Numbered from the stretch's first letter, positions 1-10,046 are shown. The stretch is DNA of 64,000 nucleotides from Geobacter sp. AOG1 (GCF_019972315.1 NZ_BLIZ01000001.1:1190513-1254512); one strand, 5' to 3'. Notes: generated by a model not told the origin, from the sequence alone. Made by a program: numbers and translations.

Positions 1-542
1 ACGGCGACCGGGAACTGATCGAAAAACAGGCGGCAAAGATCCACGAGGTGATCAAACCCCTGGGGCTCGTGGAGTTCAAGGTGGCGAAGGATGCCGCCGA
101 GTCCGAGGCGCTCTGGAAGGTGCGACGGCTCGTTTCCCCGTCCCTGCGCGACGTGAACCCGGACAAGTACAATGAGGATATCGTCGTTCCCCGGAGCAAA
201 GTCCCCGACGTCATCAGGCGCATCGAGCAGATCCAGAAGAAATACGACATCCCCATTGTCAATTTTGGTCATGCGGGGGACGGCAACATCCACGTCAACA
301 TCATGATCGACAAGGCGGTGCCGGGGATGGAGGAGAAGGCCCACGAGGCGATCGCCGAGGTCTTCAGGGCAGCCCTCGATCTGGGGGGGACCATGTCGGG
401 TGAGCACGGCGTTGGCCTTTCCAAGCAGCCGTTCATCCCGCTGGAACTGTCGCCGACCCAGATCGCAACCATGCAGGCGATCAAGAAGGCGCTCGATCCC
501 AATAATATTCTCAATCCGGGCAAGATGTTTCCTGTTGGTTAA
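1..542 (+). CDS. glcD: FAD-linked oxidase, GlcD type (C-terminal part, cut by window edge)
   Basis: The open frame runs in from the left edge, so only about the last 180 residues are present; the GTG at 48 is internal, not a start. The visible part is the FAD-oxidase C-terminal domain shared by GlcD and D-lactate dehydrogenases: NFGHAGDGNIHVN, then GTMSGEHGVG, and the typical end DPNNILNPGKMF. Such enzymes oxidise glycolate or lactate to the 2-oxo acid and pass electrons to an iron-sulfur partner. That partner type is encoded next, 102 bp downstream. The exact 2-hydroxy acid cannot be told from this fragment. Confidence 0.88.
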   Translation, partial: GDRELIEKQAAKIHEVIKPLGLVEFKVAKDAAESEALWKVRRLVSPSLRDVNPDKYNEDIVVPRSKVPDVIRRIEQIQKKYDIPIVNFGHAGDGNIHVNIMIDKAVPGMEEKAHEAIAEVFRAALDLGGTMSGEHGVGLSKQPFIPLELSPTQIATMQAIKKALDPNNILNPGKMFPVG

Positions 543-569
543 AATTGGGACGCAGGGGACGAATAGGAC

Positions 570-625
570 ATATTGAAAACTGTGTCCCAATGTCTCATCT
601 GTCCCATAGGTCCTATATAGGTTGG
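570..625. repeat. Dispersed repeat containing a CATAGGTCCTATA motif
   Basis: The glcD-glcF gap holds several TGTCCCA/GGGACG-like half sites and the string CATAGGTCCTATATAGG near 605-621. The same 13-base CATAGGTCCTATA core recurs as one arm of the perfect hairpin between nifH and nifD (41863-41875). This looks like a family of dispersed intergenic repeats; copy number elsewhere is unknown. Confidence 0.4.
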
Positions 626-644
626 TAAGCGAAAGGTACAGATT

Positions 645-1907
645 TTGGATCCGTTGAAACATGTCGAAAAAGAACTGAAGAAGTGCGTAAAGTGCGGGGC
701 CTGCCGGGCTCACTGCCCGGCGTTCGCCGCCTGGCAGCGGGAGCCGGCGGCGGCCCGGGGGAAGGTGGCCCTAGCCCAGCACCTGATGAAGCAGGACATC
801 ACCCTGGACGACCAGACCTATCTGGCCATGTCCAAGTGCCTCCTCTGCGGCAGCTGCGTGGAGAAGTGTCCCAACGAGGTGCCGACCGATGAGATCGTCA
901 TCGCGGCGCGGGAGGCGCTGGCGCAAAGGCGGGGGCTGACCACCTTCCACAAGGCGGTCGGTCGGGTCATACGGAACCGCAAGCTGATGAACTTCGGTGC
1001 CTTTGCGGCTGCCATCCTGGGTCCCCTCTTCTTTCGCAAGGTTCCGGCCACGTCGGGACTCAGGCTTCGCTTTCCCCTCCCCTTCGTGGGGGGGAAACGC
1101 CATATTCCCCAGCTGGCGAAGAAGCCGTTTCTCAACCGGCATCCCGAGGTGATTCCGGGAGAGCCGGGGAAGCCGCGCATCGTCTTTTTTGTCGGCTGCA
1201 TGACCAACTTTGTCTACACCGAGGTGGGGGAGGCGGCCCTGGCCCTCTTCCGGCACCTGGGGTGCACGGTCATCATTCCGAAGGATCAGCAATGCTGTGG
1301 CCTGCCGGGGATGTCGGGAGGGGATTTGGCGACGGTGCGGGAGCTGGCGGAGAAGAACCTGGCGGCCCTGGAAAAATACGAGGCCGACTACATCATGACC
1401 GCCTGCGCCACCTGTGGTGGGGCGCTCCACAAGTTCTATCCGCTTGTGGTGGGGAAGAGGAACCCTGAGCTTATGGCGCGACTCAAGGCCATTGCCGAGA
1501 AGACTGTCGATGCTGCCCAACTCCTGCAGCAGCTCGGCCTGCACCCGGCGGAGACCGGCGCCGGTGAAAAGCTCACCATAACCTACCACGACCCGTGCCA
1601 CCTGCGCACCCGGGGAATCACCCGACAACCGCGGGAGCTCCTCCAGGGGGCGCCAGGGGTGGAACTGACTGAGATGGAGGGGGCCGACAAGTGCTGTGGC
1701 CTTGGGGGAACTTTCAATGTCTACCACTACGATACGTCCCTCAAAATCAATGCCGGCAAGAGCGAAGCCATACTTAAGACGGGCGCCGAGGCGGTGGTGA
1801 CCGGCTGTCCCGGCTGCATGATGCAGTTGTCCGACGGTCTCAAGCAGGCCGGCGCACGAACCAAGGTGATGCATACCCTGGAAATACTTGCGCGCAAGCT
1901 CCACTAG
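645..1907 (+). CDS. glcF: Iron-sulfur subunit of glycolate/lactate-type oxidase (GlcF-like)
   Basis: A 420-residue protein with two N-terminal [4Fe-4S] ferredoxin motifs, CVKCGACRAHCP (residues about 15-26) and CLLCGSCVEKCP (about 66-77). Two cysteine-rich CCG domains follow, with CCGLPG, CATCGG, CHLR, CCGLGG and CPGC. This architecture moves electrons from a flavin dehydrogenase toward quinone or other carriers at the membrane. The start is TTG at 645, preceded by GAAAGG at 631-636 with suitable spacing; no better start lies upstream. It follows a GlcD-type gene, so the two probably form one oxidase. The substrate (glycolate or lactate) is not determined. Confidence 0.87.
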   Translation: MDPLKHVEKELKKCVKCGACRAHCPAFAAWQREPAAARGKVALAQHLMKQDITLDDQTYLAMSKCLLCGSCVEKCPNEVPTDEIVIAAREALAQRRGLTTFHKAVGRVIRNRKLMNFGAFAAAILGPLFFRKVPATSGLRLRFPLPFVGGKRHIPQLAKKPFLNRHPEVIPGEPGKPRIVFFVGCMTNFVYTEVGEAALALFRHLGCTVIIPKDQQCCGLPGMSGGDLATVRELAEKNLAALEKYEADYIMTACATCGGALHKFYPLVVGKRNPELMARLKAIAEKTVDAAQLLQQLGLHPAETGAGEKLTITYHDPCHLRTRGITRQPRELLQGAPGVELTEMEGADKCCGLGGTFNVYHYDTSLKINAGKSEAILKTGAEAVVTGCPGCMMQLSDGLKQAGARTKVMHTLEILARKLH

Positions 1908-2061
1908 CTCTGCGGTTCACCGTGCGTAATTTGACAAGCTGTTTTGTTTTCCGCATCACCCCCCGCCTGCATGGGCGCAAAAGCCGCTAAATGAAGCAAA
2001 AATATCCCGTAAATACAGGTTGTTTTGCTCTGCGGAATTTATGTTCGATAAAAAATTTTTA

Positions 2062-2090
2062 TTGACATTAGAAGTTAAAATAGTTTATCT
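2062..2090 (+). promoter_or_regulatory. Sigma-70-type promoter of the XRE-cupin regulator
   Basis: TTGACA at 2062-2067, a 17-bp spacer and TTATCT at 2085-2090 in an AT-rich gap. The predicted transcription start near 2097 lies at the edge of the palindrome at 2100-2124. Confidence 0.55.
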
Positions 2091-2099
2091 ATTGCCGGG

Positions 2100-2124
2100 T
2101 AAAATAGAAACTAGTTTTATTTTA
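2100..2124. promoter_or_regulatory. Near-perfect palindrome, probable operator
   Basis: TAAAATA, G, AAACTAGTTT, TATTTTA: the outer arms are inverted copies and the centre is a perfect 10-bp palindrome, with one extra G breaking symmetry. It lies just after the predicted start of transcription and 21 bp before the regulator gene. This position suits autorepression by that regulator (inference). Confidence 0.5.
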
Positions 2125-2145
2125 TCGTTTATACGTGGAGCCTAA

Positions 2146-2709
2146 ATGACCGATTACAACATCGGCGCCAAGATCAAGAAACTTCGGCTGGCAAAGAAAA
2201 TGACCCTCCAGGCAGTGGCCAGGGAAACCGGTTTTTCGCCGGCCCTGATCTCGCAAATCGAGAACAATAACGTCTCCCCTCCCATAGCCACCCTGTCAAA
2301 GATCGCCAAGTTTTTTGACGTCAAGATCGGGCTGTTTTTCAACGAGGACGAGGAAGAGTGCCGCTACGAGGTGGTGCGCAGGGGTGAGCGAAAAGTCATC
2401 CCCCGGGTGATTTCCCGCGCCGGGACTAGCCAGGGGTACTCCTACGAATCGCTTTCGTTTCGCAAGCAGAACAAGAAGATGGAACCGTTTCTCCTCACCG
2501 TGACGGAAAAGACTGCCGAGGAAAATACCTACAGCCATGATGGCGAGGAGTTCCTCTTTATCATGAAGGGGATAGCCGAACTGCTGCTTGACGACGAACG
2601 GATAGCGCTGGAGGAAGGGGACTGCGTCTATTTCGACTCATCCATGAAGCACCGCCTCCTTTCCAGGGATGGCTCGGAGGTGCAGGTGCTGGCGGTTGTT
2701 ACGCGATAG
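2146..2709 (+). CDS. XRE-family regulator with C-terminal cupin domain
   Basis: A 187-residue protein. Residues about 7-62 form an XRE helix-turn-helix (IKKLRLAKKMTLQAVARETG, then SPALISQIEN). Residues about 115-185 form a cupin sensor domain (THE...EEFLFIMKG-like region, with EGDCVYFDSSMKHR). Proteins of this layout bind DNA through the HTH and a small metabolite through the cupin. It sits directly upstream of, and in the same direction as, the propionyl-CoA/methylmalonyl-CoA genes, so a role in controlling them is a reasonable inference. The AT-rich palindrome just upstream is a candidate binding site. The ligand is unknown. Confidence 0.85.
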   Translation: MTDYNIGAKIKKLRLAKKMTLQAVARETGFSPALISQIENNNVSPPIATLSKIAKFFDVKIGLFFNEDEEECRYEVVRRGERKVIPRVISRAGTSQGYSYESLSFRKQNKKMEPFLLTVTEKTAEENTYSHDGEEFLFIMKGIAELLLDDERIALEEGDCVYFDSSMKHRLLSRDGSEVQVLAVVTR

Positions 2710-2885
2710 TACACGTACACAAATTCGAAGTTTCGACGTTCGACATTTCCATGTTGAGAACCCATGCCACAGCCTCAGGATTGCCCCCCCTGCGAGAAGC
2801 TACGGATTGTCGTCACCACTTAGACCTTTGAACTGATCCATATTTTTGGAGTTTATTTATCCCACGTACCGGAAGGATGGCTGAG

Positions 2886-4610
2886 ATGTCTAAAAAAGCG
2901 ATACAACCATCATTGAAGAACCCCTTTGCGCCCGAGAAAGTCGTTGATTTCACCATCCCGGGTGAAATTCCGGGCAAGAAGGGTGGTTACGAGGAGGCAA
3001 TGAAGGAAGGGCATGACCTGATCGAGCGTCCGATCAAGTCAGTCAGCATTGCCCAGATCGAAAAGCAGCATTTCAAGAAGCGGATGACTGTCTGGGAACG
3101 GATTCGGGTGCTCACCGAGAAAGAGCCCAACATCCTCTTCCAGAACTGGGGCAAGAATCTGGATGGTGCCTCGCTGGTCACCGGCATCCTCACCATCAAC
3201 GGCCGTGACGTGGCCCTCTACGGTCACGACTTTACGGTGCGAGCCGGCTCCATTGACGCCACCAACGGCCGCAAGCTGGCACTGCTCTTTCAGATGGCTG
3301 GCCAAAAAGGGATCCCGGTCATTGGAATGAACGACTCGGCCGGTGCCTTCGTGCCGGCAGGGGTGGGTGGTCTTGACGGCTATGCCGAGGCATTTACGGC
3401 GCTGCGCAAGATCAGCGGCGTAGTTCCTTCCATCATGTGCATGTTCGGTTTCAATGCGGGGGGTGGCTCCTATCTCCCCCGCCAGGGGAGCTTCGTCATC
3501 CAGCCAAACGACACCTTTTTCGGCCTGACAGGACCCGGCGTGGTCAAGTCGGTTCTGGGAGAGGACGTTACCCCTGAAGATCTGGGTGGTCCCAAGGTCC
3601 ATGGTGCCTCCGGGGTTGCGGACTTGACGGTGGAAGACGAGGTGGGTGCCCTGCGCGCCGCTATTCAGCTCCTGAATTACATCCCCGACAACAACGGTGT
3701 CATGGCCCCCTTCCAGAAGACCAGCGATCCCCTGGACCGCAAAACCTGGGAAATCAATACCCTGCTGAAGAAGGCATTCAACTCGCCGACCGGCTTCAAT
3801 ACACCCTTTGACGTATCGATCATGATCCAGCAGATCTGCGATCATGGCGACTATTTTGAACTCCAGCCCGATCGCGCCCGTGAAGCGGTGACCGCTTTTG
3901 GCCGCCTGGGTGGCAACGTGGTCGGTTTTGTGGCCAACAACAGTGCGGTTTCTTCCGGCCAGATATCGGTGGATTCCGCCTACAAGATCGCCCGCTTCAA
4001 CCGGTTCTGCAACATCTACAATATTCCGATCATCTTCATGGAAGATACCACCGGCTTCCTGCCGGGACGCGAACAGGAGTGTCGCGGCATCGTCCAGGCC
4101 GGCCGGGCCATGCTGGACTCCATCGTCGATATCCGTACCCCCCGCATCCTGCTGATTATCCGGAATGCTTACGGCGGGGCCTATGCCTCCTACAACAACT
4201 ATCCGACCGGCGCAGATCTGGTTCTGGCCCTTCCCACCACCCGTCTGGCGGTCATGGGACCGGCCGGCAAGGAATTTGTGTACAAGGACGAGTTGCGCAA
4301 GGTCCGTGGCGCGGCCACCGAACGGGTCAAGCAGGGGACCCAGGAGCGGGTGGCGGCAGGGATGGATCCCGGCGAGGCGAGAAAAGATGCCGAAAAGGAT
4401 GTCGCAGAGTGGCTGAAGATCGAAGAGGCTGCATTGAATCTGCGCTATGAAAAAGAGCTTATGAATCCGAAGGAAGGTCTGGCGCTGGGCTCCATTTCGT
4501 CGCTGGTCATGCCCACCGACCTGCGCAAGGTCCTGGGTGAAAACATGAATTTCCTGCTCAGGCACTACAAGCCGGGGCCGATGCAGGCAATCCAGCGCGA
4601 GTTCCACTAA
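2886..4610 (+). CDS. Acyl-CoA carboxylase carboxyltransferase subunit (probable propionyl-CoA carboxylase beta)
   Basis: About 574 residues with the two-lobed crotonase fold of biotin-dependent carboxyltransferases. The N lobe has [19 protein letters not shown] and [17 protein letters not shown]; the C lobe has [14 protein letters not shown] and [14 protein letters not shown]. It transfers carboxyl from biotin to an acyl-CoA. Neighbouring mutase and epimerase genes point to propionyl-CoA, giving methylmalonyl-CoA; the reverse decarboxylase direction cannot be excluded. An ATG also lies at 2877, but GGAAGG (2871-2876) touches it and is well spaced for the ATG at 2886, so 2886 is preferred. The biotin carboxylase gene follows after 39 bp. 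Confidence 0.85.
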   Translation: MSKKAIQPSLKNPFAPEKVVDFTIPGEIPGKKGGYEEAMKEGHDLIERPIKSVSIAQIEKQHFKKRMTVWERIRVLTEKEPNILFQNWGKNLDGASLVTGILTINGRDVALYGHDFTVRAGSIDATNGRKLALLFQMAGQKGIPVIGMNDSAGAFVPAGVGGLDGYAEAFTALRKISGVVPSIMCMFGFNAGGGSYLPRQGSFVIQPNDTFFGLTGPGVVKSVLGEDVTPEDLGGPKVHGASGVADLTVEDEVGALRAAIQLLNYIPDNNGVMAPFQKTSDPLDRKTWEINTLLKKAFNSPTGFNTPFDVSIMIQQICDHGDYFELQPDRAREAVTAFGRLGGNVVGFVANNSAVSSGQISVDSAYKIARFNRFCNIYNIPIIFMEDTTGFLPGREQECRGIVQAGRAMLDSIVDIRTPRILLIIRNAYGGAYASYNNYPTGADLVLALPTTRLAVMGPAGKEFVYKDELRKVRGAATERVKQGTQERVAAGMDPGEARKDAEKDVAEWLKIEEAALNLRYEKELMNPKEGLALGSISSLVMPTDLRKVLGENMNFLLRHYKPGPMQAIQREFH

Positions 4611-4649
4611 TTATCTATTACTAATTCGACGAATTGGAGATACCTACTC

Positions 4650-7550
4650 ATGCCACAAGCCGCCGATTACTACTTGCACAACCCGCTGATCCACCGGGAG
4701 CGCCGCCTTGCCAAATCCACTTCCGAGTGGGTGCGTTCCTTCTCCTGTGAAGACCTGAAGCCGCTGATCGTTTGCCGCGGACCTATCCGCAAGGAGGCGA
4801 TGGACGTCTATCACGAAATGGGGATTTCCCATTTCGGGATTCTCCTTTCCGAAAAGGACTCCATTGTCTACCCCAACGCCCTGGCCCCCGAACTGCGCCA
4901 GTTGACCGACTCCCGCCGCGTCCACCGGGTGCCCGACTATACCGGCGCCAGCAAGGAAGAGCGGGTGGAGCGGATCAACCAGATCATCCAGATCGCCAAG
5001 GATAACGGCTATGACTCCATTTTTGCCGGTTACGGCTTCATGGCCGAGGATGAGGAGTTCGTGGCGGCTATCGAAGCGGCCGGACTCTCCTTCATTGGCC
5101 CCTGTGCCGCTACCCAGGCCCGGGCCGGCAAAAAGGACGAGGCCAAGCGGACCGCCCTGTCGGTGAATGTCAGCGTCACCCCGGGTGTGGATAACGTCAC
5201 GGCCCGCACTCTGCTGAGAAAGCACCCGACACGGGAGCAACTGCTGGCGCTGGTCAAGGCCGAAGAGCTGTCCTGTGACAGTAAGGTACTGAAGGATACC
5301 AAACTTCCCCTGGAGACCCTGGCCGATCATATCCTGATGGCCTCCTACGCCAAAGGGATCGATCTCTACAGTATCGAGGAGCTCTCCGCCCAGGTGCAGA
5401 TCGAAGTGGCCGAGCTGTTTCGCAAACACCCCAAAAGCCGTTTCCGGCTGAAGGCCATCGGTGGCGGGGGAGGCAAGGGACAGCGTATTCTGGGGGCATC
5501 GCTTCTGGCTGCCAAGAATGCCGACGAGAAACTGATTGCCAAGGCCGCCGCCGAAGCCCCGACCCTTGTGCGAGAAGTCCTTAACGAAGTGAAAGCTAAC
5601 GGAGTTGGCGACAACAAAAACGTTCTGATCGAGCTGAACATCGAACAGACCCGCCACAATGAGATCCAGCTCCTGGGGAACGGTGAGTGGTGCGTTTCGC
5701 TGGGGGGGCGCGACTGCTCCCTGCAGATGCACGAGCAGAAGCTGCTGGAGGTCTCCGTCACCCAGGAAGGGCTGATGGCCGCCATCGAAAGAGCCAAGGC
5801 TGCCGGCAGGAAGGAAGAGGTCAAGGCCCTCGAAAGCGACCTGAAGGTCCTCAAGCGGATGGAAGAGGAATCGGCACGGTTCGGGGAAGCGGTCGGGCTG
5901 GATTCCGCCTCCACCTTCGAGTGCATCGTGGACCGGGACCGACACTACTTCATGGAGGTCAATACCCGTATCCAGGTGGAGCACCGGGTGACCGAACTTT
6001 GCTATTCCCTCAAATTCACCAATCCCAAGGACAAGAACGATTTCTTCATCGTCGAGTCATTGGTCGAAGCCATGGCACTTCTGGCTCGCCACAAGAAGCG
6101 GCTGCCCAAGCCGGAACGGGTGGTCCGTTTCAATGCTTCTGTCGAGGCCCGTCTGAACGCTACCGACGCCTCCCTGTCTCCCCATGCCGGTGGCATGATC
6201 CGTTACTGGTCAAAGCCGATCAAGGGTGAGGTGCGGGACGACCAGGGAATCAGCATGCTGAATCCCGACACCGGCCTGTTCATGAAGTACAAGGTGGCCG
6301 GTGCCTATGACTCCAACATCGCCCTGCTGCTTACCAAGGGGGAGGACCGCCTGCGCAGCTACGAGCGTCTTTCCGAGGTTCTGCGCAGCACGACCCTGCG
6401 GGGGAGTTCCCTGGCCACCAATCTGGAGTTCCACTATGGCCTTGTCAACTGGTTCCTGGGGCGCAACGTCAACGCCAAGCCCACCACTCGCTTCGTGGTT
6501 CCCTACCTGACCCTGGTGGGAACCCTGAAAGAAGAGGCAAACAAACTGGATGTGGTCTATGCCTTCATCCAGATGAAAAAGCACTACGCCAAACTGGTTG
6601 CTGAGCAGTATGCCGACCAGCCGGACATGTGCGCCAAGGAACTGAAAAATATCTCAGCCATACTGGATCGCAAGGGGACCCTGCTCACCCGACCCATGGA
6701 ACGCCTGCTGACTGATCCCCACCTGCTCTCCGGCTGGCTCTCCATGAACACCAAGAATTTCCGTGTCGACAAGGGGAAAGTGGTCTGGCTGCGTAACCCG
6801 CTTGGGGTGCTGAACGAGACCTACGAATACCTCCACATGAGCTATCGGCCACACAAGCCGGCGGCGGAAATCATCTGGGATCACGACAACGAGCTGCTCC
6901 AGCAGTCGCTGCATTTCTACCGTACCCTGCGGGAAAAATTCGGTTTCGAGCGGGATGAGTATTTTAAACTCAACGATCTGCTGAACAAGGAGAAGCCGCA
7001 AGGGGGTTTTGATGCCGAGACGTGGGACCGGATTCGCTCGGCCCATTATGGTTACGAGTGCGGCCTGGAACTGCTGGGCATGCTGTTCCTGATCGGTGGC
7101 AACACCAAGTTCTGGGATATGTGCGTTCAGGATGACCTGGAAGTGGTTATCCCCGATTACCTCACCGACCTCGACCTCCAGGCCCGGATGAAAAAGATAC
7201 TGGTCCCACCGCCGGCCACCAAGGCCGACGAAATCGTTGCGGTCTGTGGCGGCATGTACTATGGCCAGGAAGCGCCGGGTCTGCCCCCCTTTATCACCGA
7301 AGGGATGCACTTCGAAAAGGACCAGCCCCTTTACATCATCGAAGTCATGAAGATGTTCAACACCATTCGGGCCCCCTTCTCCGGCACCATCGACAAGATC
7401 CTGATGGAGGGGGGAGACGGCACAATCGTGCACAAGGGGCAACCGCTCTTCAAGATCACCCCCGACGAGAAGTTCGTCGAGGTGGATCCCAAGGTGGTCG
7501 AAAAGGCCAAGCGGGAGCGGACCATGGAGTATCTCAAGGCGGTGCTCTAG
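4650..7550 (+). CDS. Biotin carboxylase fused to biotin carboxyl carrier domain
   Basis: A 966-residue protein. The N-terminal biotin carboxylase has the N domain (KPLIVCRGPIRKEAMDVYHE), an ATP-grasp with glycine loop GGGGKGQR near residue 272, and the catalytic segment EVNTRIQVEHRVTE near 440. A long middle region of unclear role follows. The C-terminal biotinyl domain carries EVMKMFN, whose lysine is the expected biotin site. It carboxylates biotin with ATP and bicarbonate and delivers it to the carboxyltransferase encoded just upstream. It is longer than ordinary propionyl-CoA carboxylase alpha chains (about 660 residues) because of the middle region. It is clearly co-transcribed with the carboxyltransferase and mutase genes. 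Confidence 0.85.
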   Translation: MPQAADYYLHNPLIHRERRLAKSTSEWVRSFSCEDLKPLIVCRGPIRKEAMDVYHEMGISHFGILLSEKDSIVYPNALAPELRQLTDSRRVHRVPDYTGASKEERVERINQIIQIAKDNGYDSIFAGYGFMAEDEEFVAAIEAAGLSFIGPCAATQARAGKKDEAKRTALSVNVSVTPGVDNVTARTLLRKHPTREQLLALVKAEELSCDSKVLKDTKLPLETLADHILMASYAKGIDLYSIEELSAQVQIEVAELFRKHPKSRFRLKAIGGGGGKGQRILGASLLAAKNADEKLIAKAAAEAPTLVREVLNEVKANGVGDNKNVLIELNIEQTRHNEIQLLGNGEWCVSLGGRDCSLQMHEQKLLEVSVTQEGLMAAIERAKAAGRKEEVKALESDLKVLKRMEEESARFGEAVGLDSASTFECIVDRDRHYFMEVNTRIQVEHRVTELCYSLKFTNPKDKNDFFIVESLVEAMALLARHKKRLPKPERVVRFNASVEARLNATDASLSPHAGGMIRYWSKPIKGEVRDDQGISMLNPDTGLFMKYKVAGAYDSNIALLLTKGEDRLRSYERLSEVLRSTTLRGSSLATNLEFHYGLVNWFLGRNVNAKPTTRFVVPYLTLVGTLKEEANKLDVVYAFIQMKKHYAKLVAEQYADQPDMCAKELKNISAILDRKGTLLTRPMERLLTDPHLLSGWLSMNTKNFRVDKGKVVWLRNPLGVLNETYEYLHMSYRPHKPAAEIIWDHDNELLQQSLHFYRTLREKFGFERDEYFKLNDLLNKEKPQGGFDAETWDRIRSAHYGYECGLELLGMLFLIGGNTKFWDMCVQDDLEVVIPDYLTDLDLQARMKKILVPPPATKADEIVAVCGGMYYGQEAPGLPPFITEGMHFEKDQPLYIIEVMKMFNTIRAPFSGTIDKILMEGGDGTIVHKGQPLFKITPDEKFVEVDPKVVEKAKRERTMEYLKAVL

Positions 7551-7579
7551 CCGTCAGCGCGGAAATGAAGCGATAATCC

Positions 7580-7607
7580 GTAGGGGCGACCGGCTGGTCG
7601 CCCCTAC
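7580..7607. repeat. REP-like palindrome
   Basis: GTAGGGGCGACC, loop GGCT, GGTCGCCCCTAC: 12-bp perfect arms. It fills most of the gap between the carboxylase and mutase genes. Shorter or decayed relatives with GGGCGA...TCGCCC arms occur at 21899-21923 and 29485-29508. Confidence 0.65.
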
Positions 7608-7630
7608 ATCTGCATATGGAGAGTGAAATC

Positions 7631-9283
7631 ATGAGCATCCAGGAGAGCAAGCAGTCGTGGCAGGAACGGGCAGAGAAGGGACTGGCCAAGTCCCCGGAAC
7701 GGAAAAAGAGGTTTTACACAACATCCAATATTGAAATGGAACGCTGCTTTACGCCGGATTTCGATCTGCCCGTATACGAAGAGCAGCTTGGTTTCCCCGG
7801 CCAGTATCCCTTTACCCGGGGTGTGCAGCCGACCATGTACCGTGGCCGCTTCTGGACCATGCGCCAGTACGCCGGGTTCGGCACGGCGAAGGAATCCAAC
7901 GAGCGGTACAAGTACCTTCTTTCCGCGGGTCAGACCGGCCTGTCGGTGGCATTTGACCTCCCCACACAGATGGGCTATGACTCCGATGCCTCAATGAGCC
8001 TGGGGGAAGTCGGGAAGGTGGGGGTTGCCATCGACTCCCTGGCGGACATGGAAATCCTTTTTGATGGTATTCCCCTTGACAAGGTATCCACCTCCATGAC
8101 CATCAACTCGACGGCGGCCATCCTGCTCGCCATGTACATAGCGGTGGCGGAAAAGCAAGGGGTCTCGGCGGACAAGATCTCCGGAACCATCCAGAACGAC
8201 ATTCTCAAGGAGTACATGGCCCGGGGCACCTATATCTACCCCCCCAAAGAGTCGATGCGGATCATCACCGACATCTTTGCCTACTGCAAGGACCATGTGC
8301 CCAAGTGGAACACCATCTCCATCTCCGGCTACCACATCCGTGAGGCCGGCTCCAGTGCGGTGCAGGAAGTGGCGTTCACGCTTGCCGACGGTATCGCCTA
8401 CGTGGAGGCGGCCATAAAGGCTGGTCTGGACGTGGACGAGTTCGCCCCTCGCCTCGCATTCTTCTTCAACGCCCACAACAACCTGCTGGAAGAGGTGGCC
8501 AAGTTCCGCGCCGCACGCCGCATGTGGGCCCGCATCATGAAGGAGCGCTTCAAGGCCAAAGACCCCAAGTCCCAGATGCTCCGCTTCCATACCCAGACGG
8601 CGGGCTGTACCCTCACCGCCCAGCAGCCGGACAACAACATCATGCGGGTCACCATACAGGCGCTTGCGGCAGTACTCGGTGGTACCCAGTCGCTCCATAC
8701 CAATTCACGCGACGAGGCTCTGGCTCTCCCCACGGAGGATTCGGTCCGGATCGCCCTCCGTACCCAGCAGGTCATTGCCTGCGAATCGGGTGTGGCCGAT
8801 TCCATCGATCCACTCGCAGGGTCATTCCTCGTGGAATCACTGACCGATCAGATCGAGAAGGCCGCCATGGACTACATCGAGAAGATCGACAAGCTCGGGG
8901 GTGCCGTGGAGGCAATTTCCCGCGGCTTCCAGCAAAAAGAGATTCAGGATTCCGCCTATGCCTACCAGCGGGGAATCGAGACCGAGGACCTGATAATCGT
9001 CGGAGTCAACAAGTTTACGGTTGCCGAACCCCCTCCCACCGGTCTGCTGAAAGTGAAGGAGGAGGTGGAGATTTCCCAGAAAAAATCCCTTGCCGGCATG
9101 AAGGCACAGCGGGATCAGGCCAAGGTACAGAGTGCGCTGAAAAATCTCGAATCAGCCGCCAAGGGGAGCGACAATCTCATGCCGCACATCCTCACGGCAG
9201 TCAAGGCCTATGCCACCCTGGGCGAAATTGCCAACGTCTTCCGCGACGTCTTCGGTACCCATAAGGAAACGGTGGTGCTCTGA
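7631..9283 (+). CDS. Methylmalonyl-CoA mutase, catalytic (large) subunit without B12 domain
   Basis: About 550 residues, matching only the TIM-barrel catalytic domain. Key segments are [11 protein letters not shown] (tyrosine typical of methylmalonyl- rather than isobutyryl-CoA mutases), [37 protein letters not shown] (arginine that contacts CoA substrate) and [11 protein letters not shown] (active-site histidine). It isomerises (R)-methylmalonyl-CoA to succinyl-CoA. No DxHxxG cobalamin-binding domain is present, so a separate small subunit must be encoded outside this window. ATG at 7616 is in frame, but GGAGAG at 7619-7624 is well placed as ribosome binding site for ATG 7631. The epimerase gene follows. 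Confidence 0.88.
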   Translation: MSIQESKQSWQERAEKGLAKSPERKKRFYTTSNIEMERCFTPDFDLPVYEEQLGFPGQYPFTRGVQPTMYRGRFWTMRQYAGFGTAKESNERYKYLLSAGQTGLSVAFDLPTQMGYDSDASMSLGEVGKVGVAIDSLADMEILFDGIPLDKVSTSMTINSTAAILLAMYIAVAEKQGVSADKISGTIQNDILKEYMARGTYIYPPKESMRIITDIFAYCKDHVPKWNTISISGYHIREAGSSAVQEVAFTLADGIAYVEAAIKAGLDVDEFAPRLAFFFNAHNNLLEEVAKFRAARRMWARIMKERFKAKDPKSQMLRFHTQTAGCTLTAQQPDNNIMRVTIQALAAVLGGTQSLHTNSRDEALALPTEDSVRIALRTQQVIACESGVADSIDPLAGSFLVESLTDQIEKAAMDYIEKIDKLGGAVEAISRGFQQKEIQDSAYAYQRGIETEDLIIVGVNKFTVAEPPPTGLLKVKEEVEISQKKSLAGMKAQRDQAKVQSALKNLESAAKGSDNLMPHILTAVKAYATLGEIANVFRDVFGTHKETVVL

Positions 9284-9359
9284 GCCGATTGTTGCTGAAA
9301 ATCAATCGCCTCGTGACACTGATGACACAATGACCATCTATAGTGGCGGAGTTAAATGA

Positions 9360-9764
9360 ATGCTTGAAAAAATAAATCATGTCGGCGTGGCGGTCCGATC
9401 GCTCGATGAGGCGATTCCCTTTTATCGGAACAGTCTTGGCATGGGTTTCAAGGGGATCGAGGAGGTGGCGGAGCAGAAGGTCCGCGTTGCCTTTTTCCAG
9501 ATAGGAGAATCGAAGATCGAGCTTCTGGAACCGACGGCTGATGATAGTCCCCTTGCCGGGTTTCTGGCGAAGAACGGTCCGGGAATCCACCATGTTGCCT
9601 ACGAAGTGGCGGATATTGAGGCCGCAATCGAAAAGCTCGTGAAGGATGGCGCCCGCATGATCGACACCGTTCCACGGAGCGGTGCCCATGGTGCCCGGAT
9701 TGCCTTTATTCATCCCAAGAGCAGTAACGGTGTTCTCACCGAACTCTGTCAGATGGACCACTGA
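9360..9764 (+). CDS. mce: Methylmalonyl-CoA epimerase
   Basis: A 134-residue glyoxalase/VOC-fold protein beginning MLEKINHVGVAVRSLDEAI. Metal-ligand candidates are H in NHVGVAV, E in KIELLEPT, H in GIHHVAYEV and the final glutamate in GVLTELCQ. It interconverts (S)- and (R)-methylmalonyl-CoA, linking the carboxylase to the mutase encoded upstream. Length is typical for the family. It completes the propionyl-CoA to succinyl-CoA set as the last gene of the cluster. Confidence 0.92.
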   Translation: MLEKINHVGVAVRSLDEAIPFYRNSLGMGFKGIEEVAEQKVRVAFFQIGESKIELLEPTADDSPLAGFLAKNGPGIHHVAYEVADIEAAIEKLVKDGARMIDTVPRSGAHGARIAFIHPKSSNGVLTELCQMDH

Positions 9765-10017
9765 TTCGGAGAGATCGCCCGGCAGGTAACTATCTGTCCT
9801 GTCGGAAATACAAGAGCACCGTCGGGCAATGGGGGGAAATTTTTTCTTGACTTTTGTTTGAATGTCACTATATTGTTTCATAAATTTTAAAACAACGTTT
9901 GTGCAAATACGGTTTACACTGGTTGCCGACAGTGCAAAAGCCCTGTTAAAAGAGTATGTTGCATTGCCGGTAATGTGAATATGTTCGCACTCAGGGGTCA
10001 CGGGTTGCTTGCAACTG

Positions 10018-10046
10018 TTGACATCCGGCAGTCAAGGGGTTATATT
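10018..10046 (+). promoter_or_regulatory. Strong sigma-70-type promoter
   Basis: TTGACA (10018-10023), exactly 17 bp, TATATT (10041-10046). The predicted start is near 10053. It drives either a small RNA ending at the terminator at 10160-10212 or the leader of the porin gene. Confidence 0.6.

Noticed and set aside
771-1904. Long antisense ORFs opposite glcF, the carboxylase, nif and other GC-rich genes
   Set aside because: Typical mirror frames of high-GC coding DNA without start signals or protein-like composition.
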